Assembly: GCF_032118995.1 (NCBI RefSeq)
Contig: NC_092657.1
Span: 6,650,391 to 6,714,390 of the forward strand
DNA: 64,000 nt
DNA from: Asterias amurensis
Taxonomy: Eukaryota; Echinodermata; Asteroidea; Forcipulatida; Asteriidae
Direction of reading: 5' to 3'
The translations under genes and the position numbers were made by a program. Below are positions 34,355 through 44,979 of the stretch, piece after piece; the stretch's first letter is position 1; every line of letters begins with the position of its first letter. The notes beneath the pieces are model-generated. The model saw only the letters and a program-made list of their open reading frames with translations. It was not told where the DNA came from and made no database searches.

Positions 34355-36711
34355 CTATAGGGCTGCGGTTTGGGCTTGGGATGTGCTGACCATTTCTTTT
34401 ACCTGTGGAAACCTGGGAAAGGGAAATAATAATAATATGAGATCAGAAAAATACACCTTGGTTTGACAAGTTAAAGTGTTCTGGAGCTCTTGAAAATTGA
34501 AGAATTTTATTACAAGAGGATGTATTGAAATGAATATGTATGTTCCTAAGAATATCCTTTGGAAGGTTTATTTAGTTACTAGAGGTGTAGTTTGTTGATA
34601 TAACAAAAACAACTGATTTTGGAAACAGCTTACTTTTACGAAACATTCAAGGATACACGCGCACATACTTGGGTGTTAAAATTGACACAAGATCAATGTC
34701 AAACAAAGATACATGTACAAACAACAACTTATTGTTTACATCATTGGGTGTTTAGCAACATGAAAATAACACTCATTTTTTGTTCCCTTGGATCGGTCGA
34801 GTTGGTCTTTGAAAAGTGTTTGTAACCGTTTGTTATAAAATACATTATGATTAGAAAGATATTTTAAAAGTAGAATATAATGATCCACACTAGTATTACG
34901 CGAAATTGGGTGGTTATCCTTTTACCTCATCGACTAACACAGTCGGCCATCTGTGGGCGTCAAATTTCTCCCATAAATGGCCGACCGTGTTAATTCGCAA
35001 AGTAAAAGGAAAACCTTGCAATTTCGAGGCAAATTTGTGTGGATCATTGTATTCTACTTTTGAATCATTTTTCTAACCATATGCTTTTTATTACAAACGG
35101 TTACGCTTTTCAAAGAACAACTCGACTGATCCAAGGCAACGTGTTCCTTTAATTTGGGTTATTTTTAGGGTCTCAATAAAGTGAAAATACATTGGTGTTA
35201 ATTTTTTACACCCCAGTTTTTGCAGTGCATAAAGGCAAGGCATTTTCTGTCTATTTATTGGCAAGTTAAAAGTTTTAACTGTTTTTCTGTTTAGTCGTAA
35301 TTTGGAATAAAAGGCATCCTAATTGTTACAATAAATGTTCTTTCAAAAACAACCTGTCATGCCCATTTTTGTTTTGATACTAGACTTGTTTAACCTGTAT
35401 GAGTGACGTTTGTGAACAAACATCAAATTATGATTATTGTGTCTGTTCAGAAACAAAATTAACAGTGTATGCATTTAGCCTTCGAAATTAGACTGGGTTG
35501 AAACGTCAGGCCATTATCTATTTTGTGCATTCACGGTCGTTGTGGTTGATCAGTTCACAAGTAGCCTTAGTATATATAAAACAAGACAAGTTGCAAGGTC
35601 CTTGAATGCCATCCCTTCTTCATAGAACCTTCAGAAAGATTGTACCTTTGACAACTTTATTACTAACCGTTCTGAGTTAATGTCTGCATGGTCTAGTGAC
35701 ATTCCTTTCTCCATGGGTCCAAACAGTCTCTTTGCTGTGGTTTTCTTTAATATTGGCGTTGATCAATGAAAAGTGAAATTAAACACAACACATTTATGGT
35801 ATGACCATGAGTATAAATTATGAAACCGTTTGTTTACACGACAAGGCATTTATTTATTCTTCCAAGTTTTTCCCCTCCATTTTCAGTTGTATTGTTTATT
35901 TTTTTCTAGAGGGTCCCTAGACTATGCCAGGGAGAAAAGGGTTTTCACACTGATGTCAGGCATGCAACTACATCAGCTGATATAAATTTTTTTTTATTCT
36001 CAGTACTTTCAATTGAAAAATATCGTACAAAATTTTGTGACATTTTGTAATTTCCTCCTTTTTGTTTAAGTTACAGTTGCATGCCTGTGACGACCATGCT
36101 GTGTGAAAACATAGGCCTTATTAACCGTTTATTTAGATTTTATTTTTTTATAATGAAAACAAAATTAATCAATGAGACCTTTCCAGCTATTTTGCAGGCA
36201 TATTCTTTAGTACAAAAAAATTATAATAAAAAACCCCGAAACCAAGCTCTTTCTTAAAAAAACCCAGGATCAATAAGAAGCCCGTTTCATTATAATTAAT
36301 TCTTTAATCCACTTTAAAACAAAAAAGAAGGAATATTTAAACATTATTTTCGTAATATCATCACTTGTGGAGGGGGGCCGATAAAAAGCATAGCTTGTCG
36401 AGAGTATGGACCCCTAACCTAACGAAAGCAATGAACTGAAGCAAAAATTAATACATAGGTGGAGAGAGCGAGTAAAATGCGAGTAAAACTTTAATAGCCT
36501 ACCTTCTGGTGAATATTCTAGTCGTAAACTCTGGTCTTGACCACAAGTAGAAGTCTACTGGTAGATCTAGAACATGAACAGTGTAGTAAGTAAACAAGAT
36601 CGCGGACAGGACTGTCATCAGATGTTTGACAAACTGGGACAGTTTTGAGTTAATGAATTTACACTGCTCTCGCATTGATTGGAACTCATCATTCGCATCA
36701 GCTGGATTGAC
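34355..36711 (-). CDS. Tentative small single-pass membrane protein, two exons (minus strand)
   Basis: I do not recognise the family. Exon 36,711-36,503 is open for 69 codons plus 2 bases between an acceptor (GCAGGCTAG) and a good donor (CCAGAAG then GTAGGC). It can splice to 34,412-34,355, whose acceptor TATTTCCCTTTCCCAG has a strong pyrimidine tract, and the joined frame ends after 19 more residues (RFPQVKEMVSTSQAQTAAL). The product has a hydrophobic stretch (LMTVLSAILFTYYTVHVL) followed by DLPVDFYLWSRPEFTTRIF, which reads like a membrane segment with a short tail. The start is unsettled: an in-frame Met lies 13 codons into the exon, while an upstream ATG exon (36,831-36,815, donor AAGAG then GTGAGG) joins in the wrong phase and would have to be 5' UTR. 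A chance frame is possible. Confidence 0.28.
34781..35153. mobile_element. Fold-back MITE, family X, inside the tentative minus-strand intron
   Basis: CCCTTGGATCGGTCGAGTTG at the left and CCAAGGCAACGTGTTCCTTT at the right. The extreme left end (AAAGGAACACG) is missing. Confidence 0.8.
35154..36502. other. AT-rich stretch, no feature seen
   Basis: Would be intron of the tentative minus-strand gene. Carries no repeat family or ORF I can support. Confidence 0.4.
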
Positions 36712-36814
36712 CTAGCCTGCTGTGTACTTCCTTCTGATAATCTCTGTTTTGCACAGATTTCCTTCTTTTGTTGGCAGATTCCGATACTGCCCAGGTAACT
36801 TTCCTGTTCCTCAC

Positions 36815-36905
36815 CTCTTCTTCATGGCCATTTTGATGCGCCGTCAAAAACGCATAATACACCCGCAGGTCCTTTCCCTACGGATAAGGTGCGGTGGTTG
36901 CGCAC
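36815..36905 (-). promoter_or_regulatory. Possible 5' exon or promoter-proximal region (minus strand)
   Basis: Locally CpG-rich, with an ATGGCCATGAAGAAGAG segment (minus strand, from 36,831) directly followed by a consensus donor GTGAGG at 36,814. Looks like a first exon reading toward smaller coordinates, but its phase does not match the only downstream exon candidate. Confidence 0.25.
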
Positions 36906-36970
36906 ACTCAAACATGAAAACACGACGAAAAGCTCTAGACACAGATAACACGATCGACGTGTGTAATAAA

Positions 36971-37110
36971 TCCATGCCATTGCAATAGCGCGTATCGTGT
37001 GTATACACCCATGCCATTGCAATAGCGCGTATCGTGTGTATAAACTCATGCCCCTGCAATAGCACGTATCGTGCGTATAATCCCATGCCATTGCAATAGC
37101 ACGTATCTAT
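36971..37110. repeat. 36/37-bp tandem repeat, 4 units
   Basis: CATGCCATTGCAATAGCGCG then TATCGTGTGTATA repeats four times, at about 36,973, 37,009, 37,046 and 37,083, with drift (GCACGTATC in the last two). Creates overlapping minus frames that I do not believe code. Confidence 0.85.
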
Positions 37111-37820
37111 ATTTAGACTACGCCCTCCGGGGATGGTAAATGTAACAGCTATCGTCGCACTGTGTCAAAGGTAAATATGCTTGGCAAGCATTTTTCGTTC
37201 TTGCGTATGACGATACAGCGTCTTTAATGGAGTGTCACTGAATGGAGCAGTGCCATTACTTTTCATTTCAATCACAATATTCAACGAAGCATATAGGCCT
37301 AATGCACAAAGTAGACAGACATGACAGACCCATGGAACCGAGTTTAGTGAAAATTCACCCCCCTAAAAAAAAGGTCAACCCCCAGCGCACTGTGTTTATG
37401 CGGTGGGTTACTGCTAGCCTTGATCAAGGCGCTACAGCCAGCCGCGATCTGCAAAATCCCAATCCCCATCACTGAATTCCGCCAGCGCACCCCCATACAA
37501 AATACGTCTACATGTACAGCGTATGTACACTGGTAATGTCCATTTGTGTATGCACTGCATGCGTGTGCAGCGAACCGGGCCGGGGAACAGTACGTCAACA
37601 GCCTTGACCAAGGCTAGGTTTACTGCGGAGACGCTTTATATCTATACTGACTATACATAATATAAGGCATACTGCTTGCCTTGGACATGGACCAACCGAA
37701 CTTATAAAACTCCCCATGCATGGATTTGTAGTTGATTATAGTTTACAATAGTAAATGGCGTTTGGCTATTAAGTTCGTCGCTACTGATTTTTTTGTTTGT
37801 TACCACATTGGACCCCTGTG
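37111..37820. other. Intergenic, no gene seen
   Basis: Two related words, TAGCCTTGATCAAGGC at 37,416 and AGCCTTGACCAAGGCTA at 37,600, form a short spaced repeat. Nothing else is supported. The block ends at the terminus of the first satellite element. Confidence 0.4.
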
Positions 37821-38830
37821 TACGGAGCTCCAGGAGTGCCATCCTACATAATGAGTTACCGACATAATTTATCTCATCAAGACGACTTATTTCGTGGTAT
37901 AAGTTAACTTACCGACATATTTTATCTTGCTAAGTCGACTTATTCAAAATAATAAGTCGACTTACTGACATAATTTAACTCACCAAGTCGACTTACTGAG
38001 AGTACTAAGTCGACTTACTGACATAATTTATCTCCCCAAGTCGGCTTACTGAGAGTACTAAGTCGACTTACTGACATAATTTATCTCACCAAGTTGACTT
38101 ACATATAGTACTAAGTCGACTTACTGACATAATTTATCTCACCAAGTCGACTTAGATAAAATATTAAGTAGACTTACTGACATAATTTATCTCACCAAGT
38201 CGGCTTACTGAGAGTACTAAGTCGACTAACTAACATAATTTATATCACCAAGTCGACTTAGATAAAATATTAAGTCGACTTACTGACATAATTTATCTCA
38301 CCAAGTCGACTTACTGAGAGTATTAAGTCGATTTACTGAGATAATTTAGCTCGCCAAGTCGACTTACTGAGAGTACTAAGTCGACTTACTGACATAATTT
38401 ATCTCACCAAGTCGGCTTACTGAGAGTACTAAGTCGACTAACTAACATAATTTATCTCACCAAGTCGACTTAGATAAAATATTAAGTCGACTTACTGACA
38501 TAATTTATCTCACCAAGTCGGCTTACTGAGAGTACTAAGTCGACTTACTGAGAGTACTAAGTTGACTAACTAACATAATTTATCTCACCAAGTCGACTTA
38601 GATAAAATATTAAGTCGACTTACTGACATAATTTATCTCACCAAGTCGGCTTACTGAGAGTACTAAGTCGACTTACTGACATAATTTATCTCCCGAAGTC
38701 GGCTTACTGAGAGTACTAAGTCGACTTACTGAAATAATTTAGCTCGCCAAGTCGACTTACTGGGAGTACTAAGTCGACTTACTGAAAAAATTATCGCGCC
38801 AAGTTGACTTACAGAAACCGAGAAGTCGAC
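37821..38830. repeat. 53-bp satellite array A1 (AAGTCGACTT palindromes)
   Basis: Opens with the element terminus, then alternates two half-units: AAGTCGACTTACTGACATAA then TTTATCTCACC (31 bp), and AAGTCGACTTACTGAGAGTA then CT (22 bp). Each half carries the 10-bp palindrome AAGTCGACTT. All units point the same way. Variants with GATAAAATATT or GTCGGCTT occur throughout. Arrays at 42,720 and 55,487 share the first about 170 bp almost exactly. Confidence 0.93.
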
Positions 38831-38934
38831 AGAAATCAATTGATTTAGACATGTTTGAACACGTCGTATGACAATAGTAGCATGCTTAACGTATGAAGAC
38901 ACACACCTCGCTCACACCAGTTAATTCTACCAAG

Positions 38935-41779
38935 ATGTACATGCGAACATCACTGCCAGTGTGCCTTCTGACGGTAAGTTGTGTGTTCTTAAATGCATAT
39001 TAATTAGTAATAACATGGGTTATCAAATTGCAGGACTGTGTAGTGTGTTCCTATGTCAAAAAGACCGTACGGTTTGTCATTCAGCACACCTTTTGAAAGT
39101 GAGACGCACAAAGCTCAACCTCCATGGTCTCCGGAAATGTCTCCGTTTTATTGTGAAGTTTCCTCCGTCATAATTATTATGACAAGTGATGTGTGTCAAT
39201 CAGTCCCATACAACAAAATATTGTAACTGCATGTTAAAACTTGCCAATAAATTATGGTGTATTGCGAAAAACACACAAGCCTACTGTAGCCTACATCATT
39301 TCTCCAAAATGTATTGTTGTTCATGTAAATTGCAACGTTTGGCATTGTTGAGGAAAACTGTTTTTATTACCAGAAGGTAAAACTTAATTACGTCTGTATA
39401 CTCGTCGTTATGCATACGTTAATAAGATCTACTTTATTGCAATGTAGTGTCAAATGCCTCCTGACTAAAACAATTGCGGATTGTATCTGTAATCGGTAAT
39501 ACTTCCTTTCAGCATGCCTCCTTAAAGGGAGTTAATACTTTTGGTAAATGTCAAAGAACAGTTTCCTCACTTGGTGTACATGGTGTATCCCAACATATAC
39601 ATGAATTAACAAACCTGTGAAAGTTTAAGTGTTTTCACTGTTTTCAAACATCAAGTTTTCGACTCATGAGATCAAAACTAATATTGTTTTATTCTTTTCT
39701 CAAAAACTATAGCATTTAATGCAAAATATTTCAAAAGCAGTATCCCATCATGACCATCTTTATACCATGTAAGTTATGTGTGAATCTGTGAACAAGTTAT
39801 ATTTTTTACTTTTTACCAATGTTACAAACACCCTTTAAAGGGTGTGTACAGCATTGGTAAGAATGAAAATATAAATGTTCACAGATTTACACATAACTTA
39901 CATGGTATAAAGATGGTCATGGTGGAAAACTTCCCTTGGAATAGTTTTGCTTGAAATGTCATAGTTTTTAGGAAAAGAAAAAATTAATGGTATTTATCCT
40001 GCAGGATAAATTTCGATGTTTGAAAAGAAGTTAAAACACATGAGGGTGTTTTTCACTGTTTTCTCATGGCTCCGAAGACCGATCGAGCTTAAATTTTCAC
40101 AGGTTTGTTATTTAATGTATTATGTTGGGTCACATCAAGTTTGGATACAGGTCTTTGGCAAGTACCAAATGCGAGTTTGCTTGGCTTCAAAGACCAGTAA
40201 AACCCAAAACCACATGTGAAAGTAGTTTTTTGTGAACCCCTGAGGAAAAAAACACAAAAAACACACACATTTCAGATGAACAAACTGGTGTGGCCCTACA
40301 GTAGGTGTATATGTGTATGCTAATTGTTTACATATACCGCCAGGCTTTTTTGCACGCATCATTTTTGCATTTATTTGTTTAAAGATACATTGCCCGTGTT
40401 TTGGTCGATGCAGGAAAAGTTTATTAGCTTTCATCTAATACCTGGAACGTAACATTGATTATGTTGTTGTTTTCTTCCAAAATTCCATTCAGATGTAATA
40501 CTATAAAATTTTACATTTTTTTTTTCAGATTGCACTACTGATGAAAGTGCCCTATGTGGCTGCGCCACTTGCAGGACAACCTTATACAGCAGCTGAGGTT
40601 GGGGGGCAGGTGGGTGCAACAAGAGAGGAGATTATCGCACACTACTTCATGGATGGTTATACGGCCTATGAAATCATAGGATTTTTGTATTTCTGTCACG
40701 GTATTAGCATTAGCCTTCGCCATCTAAGAAGACTACTGAGACAACTTGGTCTTCATCGGAGAAATGATTCCCCTCTTCAAGATGTGGTGGAAATCATGAT
40801 GACTGTTTTAAATGAAACATCAAGTGATCTTGGATATCGCTTCTTGTGGCGATTGTTGACCACTCGCTATCACCTTCGAGTATCTCAGCACACGGTCAGG
40901 AGATTACTTCGTGAACTTGACCCTGTAGGTGTGAGACTTCGATCAATTCGTCGCTTCAGACGCAGAAGATACGCAACTAAAGGGCCCAATTATTTGATTC
41001 ATGTAGACGGATTTGACAAACTCAAGCCATTCGGTATTTCAGTTCATGCAGCAATTGACGGTTATTCACGTCGAGTCCTCTGGATCAAAGTCGGGCTTTC
41101 AAATAAAGATCCAAGGTACATTGCCCATTTTTATATGGAACTAGTTCAGACATTACAGGGAGTTCCAAAAATTGTAAGAGCAGACAGAGGAACGGAAAAT
41201 GTTATTCTGCGCGATATTCAAGTTGCACTTAGGATGTATCACGAAGACTCATTCTGCGGGGAACGTAGTTTTATGTATGGACGCTCTACAGCTAATCAAC
41301 GTATTGAGGCATGGTGGTGTATCTTAAAGCGCATGAGCAGTGGTTTTTGGGTAAATTTCTTCAAAGATCTACGAGATATTGGAATTTTAGATACATCCAA
41401 CAACGTTCATATAGAATGCATCCGATTGGCGTTCACTCAACTGATACAGCGTGACTTTTCTAGAGTGGTTGAACTATGGAATCAGCACTTAATTCGAACT
41501 CAGCGAAATGTTGAGTGCCCAGCTGGTAAACCAGATGTCTTATATTTCCAGCCACAGATATATGGCACAAGAGACTATAGAATGCGACTTCACTATACTG
41601 CTGCTGAGTTGGAACAGGTGAAAATAGAATACTGTAAGCCATTGCCCGAACATGGATGTTCTCCAGACTTCTCTGCACTTCTTACTGAACTAGTAGGGGA
41701 TTTAAATCAATATACACTGCCGAATACAATCGAAGAGGGTTATAATTTATTTTGCTCACTTGTTGATTTGTTAGATTAA
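38935..41779 (+). CDS. IS3EU-type DDE transposase (integrase core), apparently intact
   Basis: Predicted to cut and join transposon ends in the nucleus. The main exon (40,529-41,779) holds a 412-codon frame from ATG 40,541. Residues 25-75 look like a first HTH (EIIAHYFMDGYTAYEIIGFL), and residues 97-130 (DLGYRFLWRLLTTRYHLRVS then QHTVRRLLRELD) match the IS3 HTH_21 pattern. The RNase-H-like core follows, with catalytic Asp156 (LIHVDGFDKLKPFG), Asp215 (VRADRGTEN) and Glu256 (NQRIEAWW), spacing D-58-D-40-E. The C-terminal part (WNQHLIRTQRNVECPAGKPD) is typical of this fish and invertebrate family. A possible 5' coding exon (38,935-38,973, donor ACG then GTAAGT) joins in frame to the acceptor TTTTTTTTTCAG at 40,528, adding 17 residues; ATG 40,541 is the alternative start. 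No stop interrupts the frame and all catalytic residues are present, so it may be recently active. Confidence 0.85.
39523..40215. repeat. Dispersed inverted repeats in the transposase 5' intron
   Basis: Two back-to-back blocks share TACATGGTATAAAGATGGTC and TTCACAGATTTACACATAACT words with opposite orientation (39,740-39,840 against 39,840-39,940), so they form a large inverted repeat centred near 39,838. The flanks read AAAGGGAGTTAATACTTTTGG and CAAACACCCTTTAAAGGGTGT. Confidence 0.6.
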
Positions 41780-42719
41780 TTCACAATAATACCTTGCTAG
41801 TGTGTTGTCATAGGATCATTCTGCGTCTTGCATGTAGCCTACAATGGCCAGGGTCCCGTTTCATAGAGCTATTTAGCAGATTTTATCAAGTTTTGTGAAT
41901 TACTGGGTCGAATATTGATGCTATTATGTAGCACATTATTATCATAAGAACAAAATTAAGTTTGAAAAAAAAAAACCATTTTGGGCCTTCCTGTTTTTTT
42001 TTTGCATAATTTTTGTTTTTCAAAAAAATGGTAGTCTTAAAAAGTAATAGGAAGGCACACAAAAGTAATAATAGTAAGACGTTCTTATAGAGCGCATTTC
42101 AGTTCTGGGAGAACTCTCAATGCGCTAGGTCACTTGCTGACATGACTGGATTCCTTGTGTGACGTCATATTGACGTAATCTATTCATAAGCTATTCCATG
42201 TTCTGGGACGGGTTTGACCATACAAAAGTATGAGTTATATGTATTGAAAACTTCTTTCATGAATATTATGTAAAAGGAATCTAGGGTTCTCCCATGCACA
42301 AGCTAGCGTATCGGGCCGATACGCAAATAAATTCTGCCGATACGCCAAAAAAAAGGGCCGATACGCCAAATTATTATTATTATTATTATTTTAAATACGG
42401 TAGTTTCACACAAAAGCATGAAAAGAAAACCGTATAGAATGCTCCAAATTGCACAGTAGGGCTTTGAAAACCATGAAAAACACAAAGAAGAAAGTATTCC
42501 GAAGACCTTGTTTCAATTCAGCATGCGTTGGCCAAACATCCCAAAACTTTGGCCCAGAATGCCCCACAGGGGCAGAACCCTGGGAACCACCCATGTCAGG
42601 TAAACAAATTTGCGCTGTGGTCTAGATGAAATGGCACGTTAGTTATACAAGCCTTGTATGTATGTATGAATAATACATTATACAAGTTCAGGGTGGACAC
42701 AGACTTTGTGGAGACAATC
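41780..42719. other. Downstream of the transposase; no gene seen
   Basis: Contains a fragment of the GCTTAAG MITE (GGGTCCCGTTTCATAGAGCT at 41,851), an ATT microsatellite (42,370-42,391) and three GGCCGATACGCC/GCCGATACGCC words at 42,312-42,368. The expected right end of the transposon was not recognised here. Confidence 0.45.
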
Positions 42720-43690
42720 TACGGAGCTCCAGGAGTGCCATCCTACATATTGAGTTACCGACATAATTTATCTCATCAAGACGACTTATTTCGTGGTATA
42801 AGTTAACTTACCGACATATTTTATCTTGCTGAGTCGACTTATTCAAAATAATAAGTCGACTTACTGACATAATTTAACTCACCAAGTCGACTTACTGAGA
42901 GTACTAAGTCGACTTACTGACATAATTTATCTCACCAAGTCGACTTACTGAAAGTACTAAGTCGACTTACTGACATAATTTATCTCACCAAGTCGGCTTA
43001 CTGAAAGTACTAAGTCGACTAACTAACATAATTTATCTCACCAAGTCGACTTAGATAAAATATTAAGTCGACTTACTGACATAATTTATCTCCCCAAGTC
43101 GGCTTACTGAGAGTACTAAGTCGACTTACTGACATAATTTATCTCACCAAGTCGACTTACTGAGGGTAATAAGTCTACTTACTGACATAATTTATCTCAC
43201 CAAGTCGACTTATTGAGAGTACTAAGTCGACTTACCGACATCTTTTATCTTGCTAAGTCGACTTATTCAAAATAATAAGTCGACTTACTGACATAATTTA
43301 TCTCACCAAGTCGGCTTACTGAGAGTACTAAATCGACTTACTGACATAATTTATCTCACCAAATCGGCTTAATGAGAGTACTAAGTCGACTTACTGACAT
43401 AATTTATCTCACCAAGTCGACTAACTGAGAGTAATAAGTCGACTTACTGAAATAATTTATCTCACCAAGTCGACTTACTGAGAGTAATAAGTCGACTTAC
43501 TGACATAATGTATCTCACCAAGTCGACTTAGATAAAATATTAAGTCGACTTACTGACATAATTTATCTCCCCAAGTCGACTTACTGGGAGTACTAAGTCG
43601 ACTTACTGACATAATTTATTATCTCACCAAGTCGACTTACTGAGAGTACTATGTCGACTTACTGACATAATTTATCTCACCAAGACAACT
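42720..43690. repeat. 53-bp satellite array A2 (AAGTCGACTT palindromes)
   Basis: Same terminus and unit as A1 in the same orientation. Differs from A1 in the order of variant units beyond the first about 170 bp, so it is not a simple recent copy of A1. It appears identical to A3 at 55,487. Confidence 0.93.
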
Positions 43691-44954
43691 TACACAAATA
43701 ATCTGAAGTTATACCTTTTGGCAAGTTCAGACACGTTTGGAACATGTGGTTTTCGCCACACGCAAGACGCAACCCGTTGTGTGTACATTAGTACTTGCAC
43801 TAGTACCTGATCAACAAGCGCGAAGAAGACACTGCAAAAGTCCTCGGGGGAGTCGAGACTAGATACTCGGTAGACTAGATACTGCAAACTCGGTAAGTTA
43901 AGTAAAGATCAGTACTAGACAAACCTGAGCTTGTTATAGGTTTCCTGTTTGTTCAATACATACTTAGTATATAACCATTGAGGTAGAATTCTACCCATGG
44001 TGGTTCCTGACACAAGCTTGAACTAAATTTGTACAGTTAATGATTCGAACGGTGTCGTATGCTGAGGTGAGTGCATGGAACATTGCATTTTTATTACAAT
44101 ATATTCAAATGAAATGAAAGATGTATTGACGTTATGTCAATGCTGTCATAATAAAGTTTATGTTTAGCTGAGTACATGAACATTCAATGAAAAATTAGCA
44201 AATAATGTAGTGAGACTGTCTTTTGGGTGTATAAAAGGCAAACATGAAAACCTGAAAATCACCATGGAAAATTAAGGAGTGATTTGATGGCACTGCCATG
44301 CGACTGCAGTAACATAATTATGAAAAGTACATGTAAACTGTGTGTGGTGGCCATTGCGTGTAACTAGCAGACTGCTGGTGGTGACCACATAATTTGTTTA
44401 GCTTCAACTCGTCGTTCGCGCAAATCTCTGCCCAGTTGTTTTGTTAAATCAAATCAATGTTTACTTTACTCTTTGTAATTGGCCACGATCTATTGGGGAG
44501 GGGGGGCAGAACATTCAAAAAGTCAATTTAGTGAAATAGTTAAGTAGTACCCACATGACCCACACACACCAACCCTAATAATTTATAATGCAGTGTTAAC
44601 AATGTCTAATTTTCTTAAGTGGATAGACCTAATTTTAACAACTTCTAAGCAATTAGTTAAAATTAGTTCGAGAACAGTTGATCCAGGATTTTTTTTTATC
44701 AGTGACGACCCAGAAATAGGTGTGGAAATTTTAATTCTCAGTTTTATAATTTTGCTTGTAAAACAATTTCCCAATTACTGAGAACCTTTTTGTGGTTCTG
44801 ATCACAGCTGCATTTTATAGTTTGTTATTACCGCATATAGACTGATTCAGTTTCAGTGATTGGTGGAAACTAGTACTAATATGTCAATGATGTGTACATC
44901 TTTATCACTGAAACCAGTCATAATATTATTAATCAGTGTGAAATTTACTTCCAG
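43691..44954 (+). promoter_or_regulatory. Putative promoter, 5' non-coding exon and intron 1 of the RING gene (copy A)
   Basis: A good donor (AAACTCG then GTAAGT) at 43,892/43,893 follows the satellite directly and resembles the one after array A1 at 38,973. The coding exon opens at the acceptor ATTTACTTCCAG at 44,954. A 5' exon just downstream of the array is therefore likely. Also contains a palindrome GAGGTAGAATTCTACCCA near 43,980. Confidence 0.35.
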
Positions 44955-44979
44955 GTAAAATATATCCAAGATAATAAAG

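Larger units (their letters stand above)
37821..42719 (+). mobile_element. IS3EU-like DNA transposon block (satellite terminus plus transposase)
   Basis: Begins at TACGGAGCTCCAGGAGTGCC, the same terminus that opens two further blocks at 42,720 and 55,487. A 53-bp satellite array follows (to about 38,830), then an intact DDE transposase gene (38,935-41,779). I could not find an inverted copy of the terminus in the window, so the right end is set only by the start of the next block and may lie anywhere after 41,779. The dispersed repeats at 39,523-40,215 fall within the putative transposase intron. Class II DNA transposon of the IS3EU kind by its transposase; cut-and-paste ends not confirmed. 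Confidence 0.6.

Noticed and set aside
37821-38830. The AAGTCGACTT array as a CRISPR array
   Set aside because: Units are contiguous and variable without unique spacers, and the DNA is clearly from an animal.
38935-41779. Reading the integrase core as part of a retroelement or Polinton
   Set aside because: It has IS3-type HTH regions and stands alone, with no reverse transcriptase, capsid, protease or DNA polymerase sequence anywhere nearby.
37821-43690. Arrays A1 and A2 as terminal inverted repeats of one transposon
   Set aside because: Both arrays and both termini point the same way, and no inverted copy of the terminus was found in the window.
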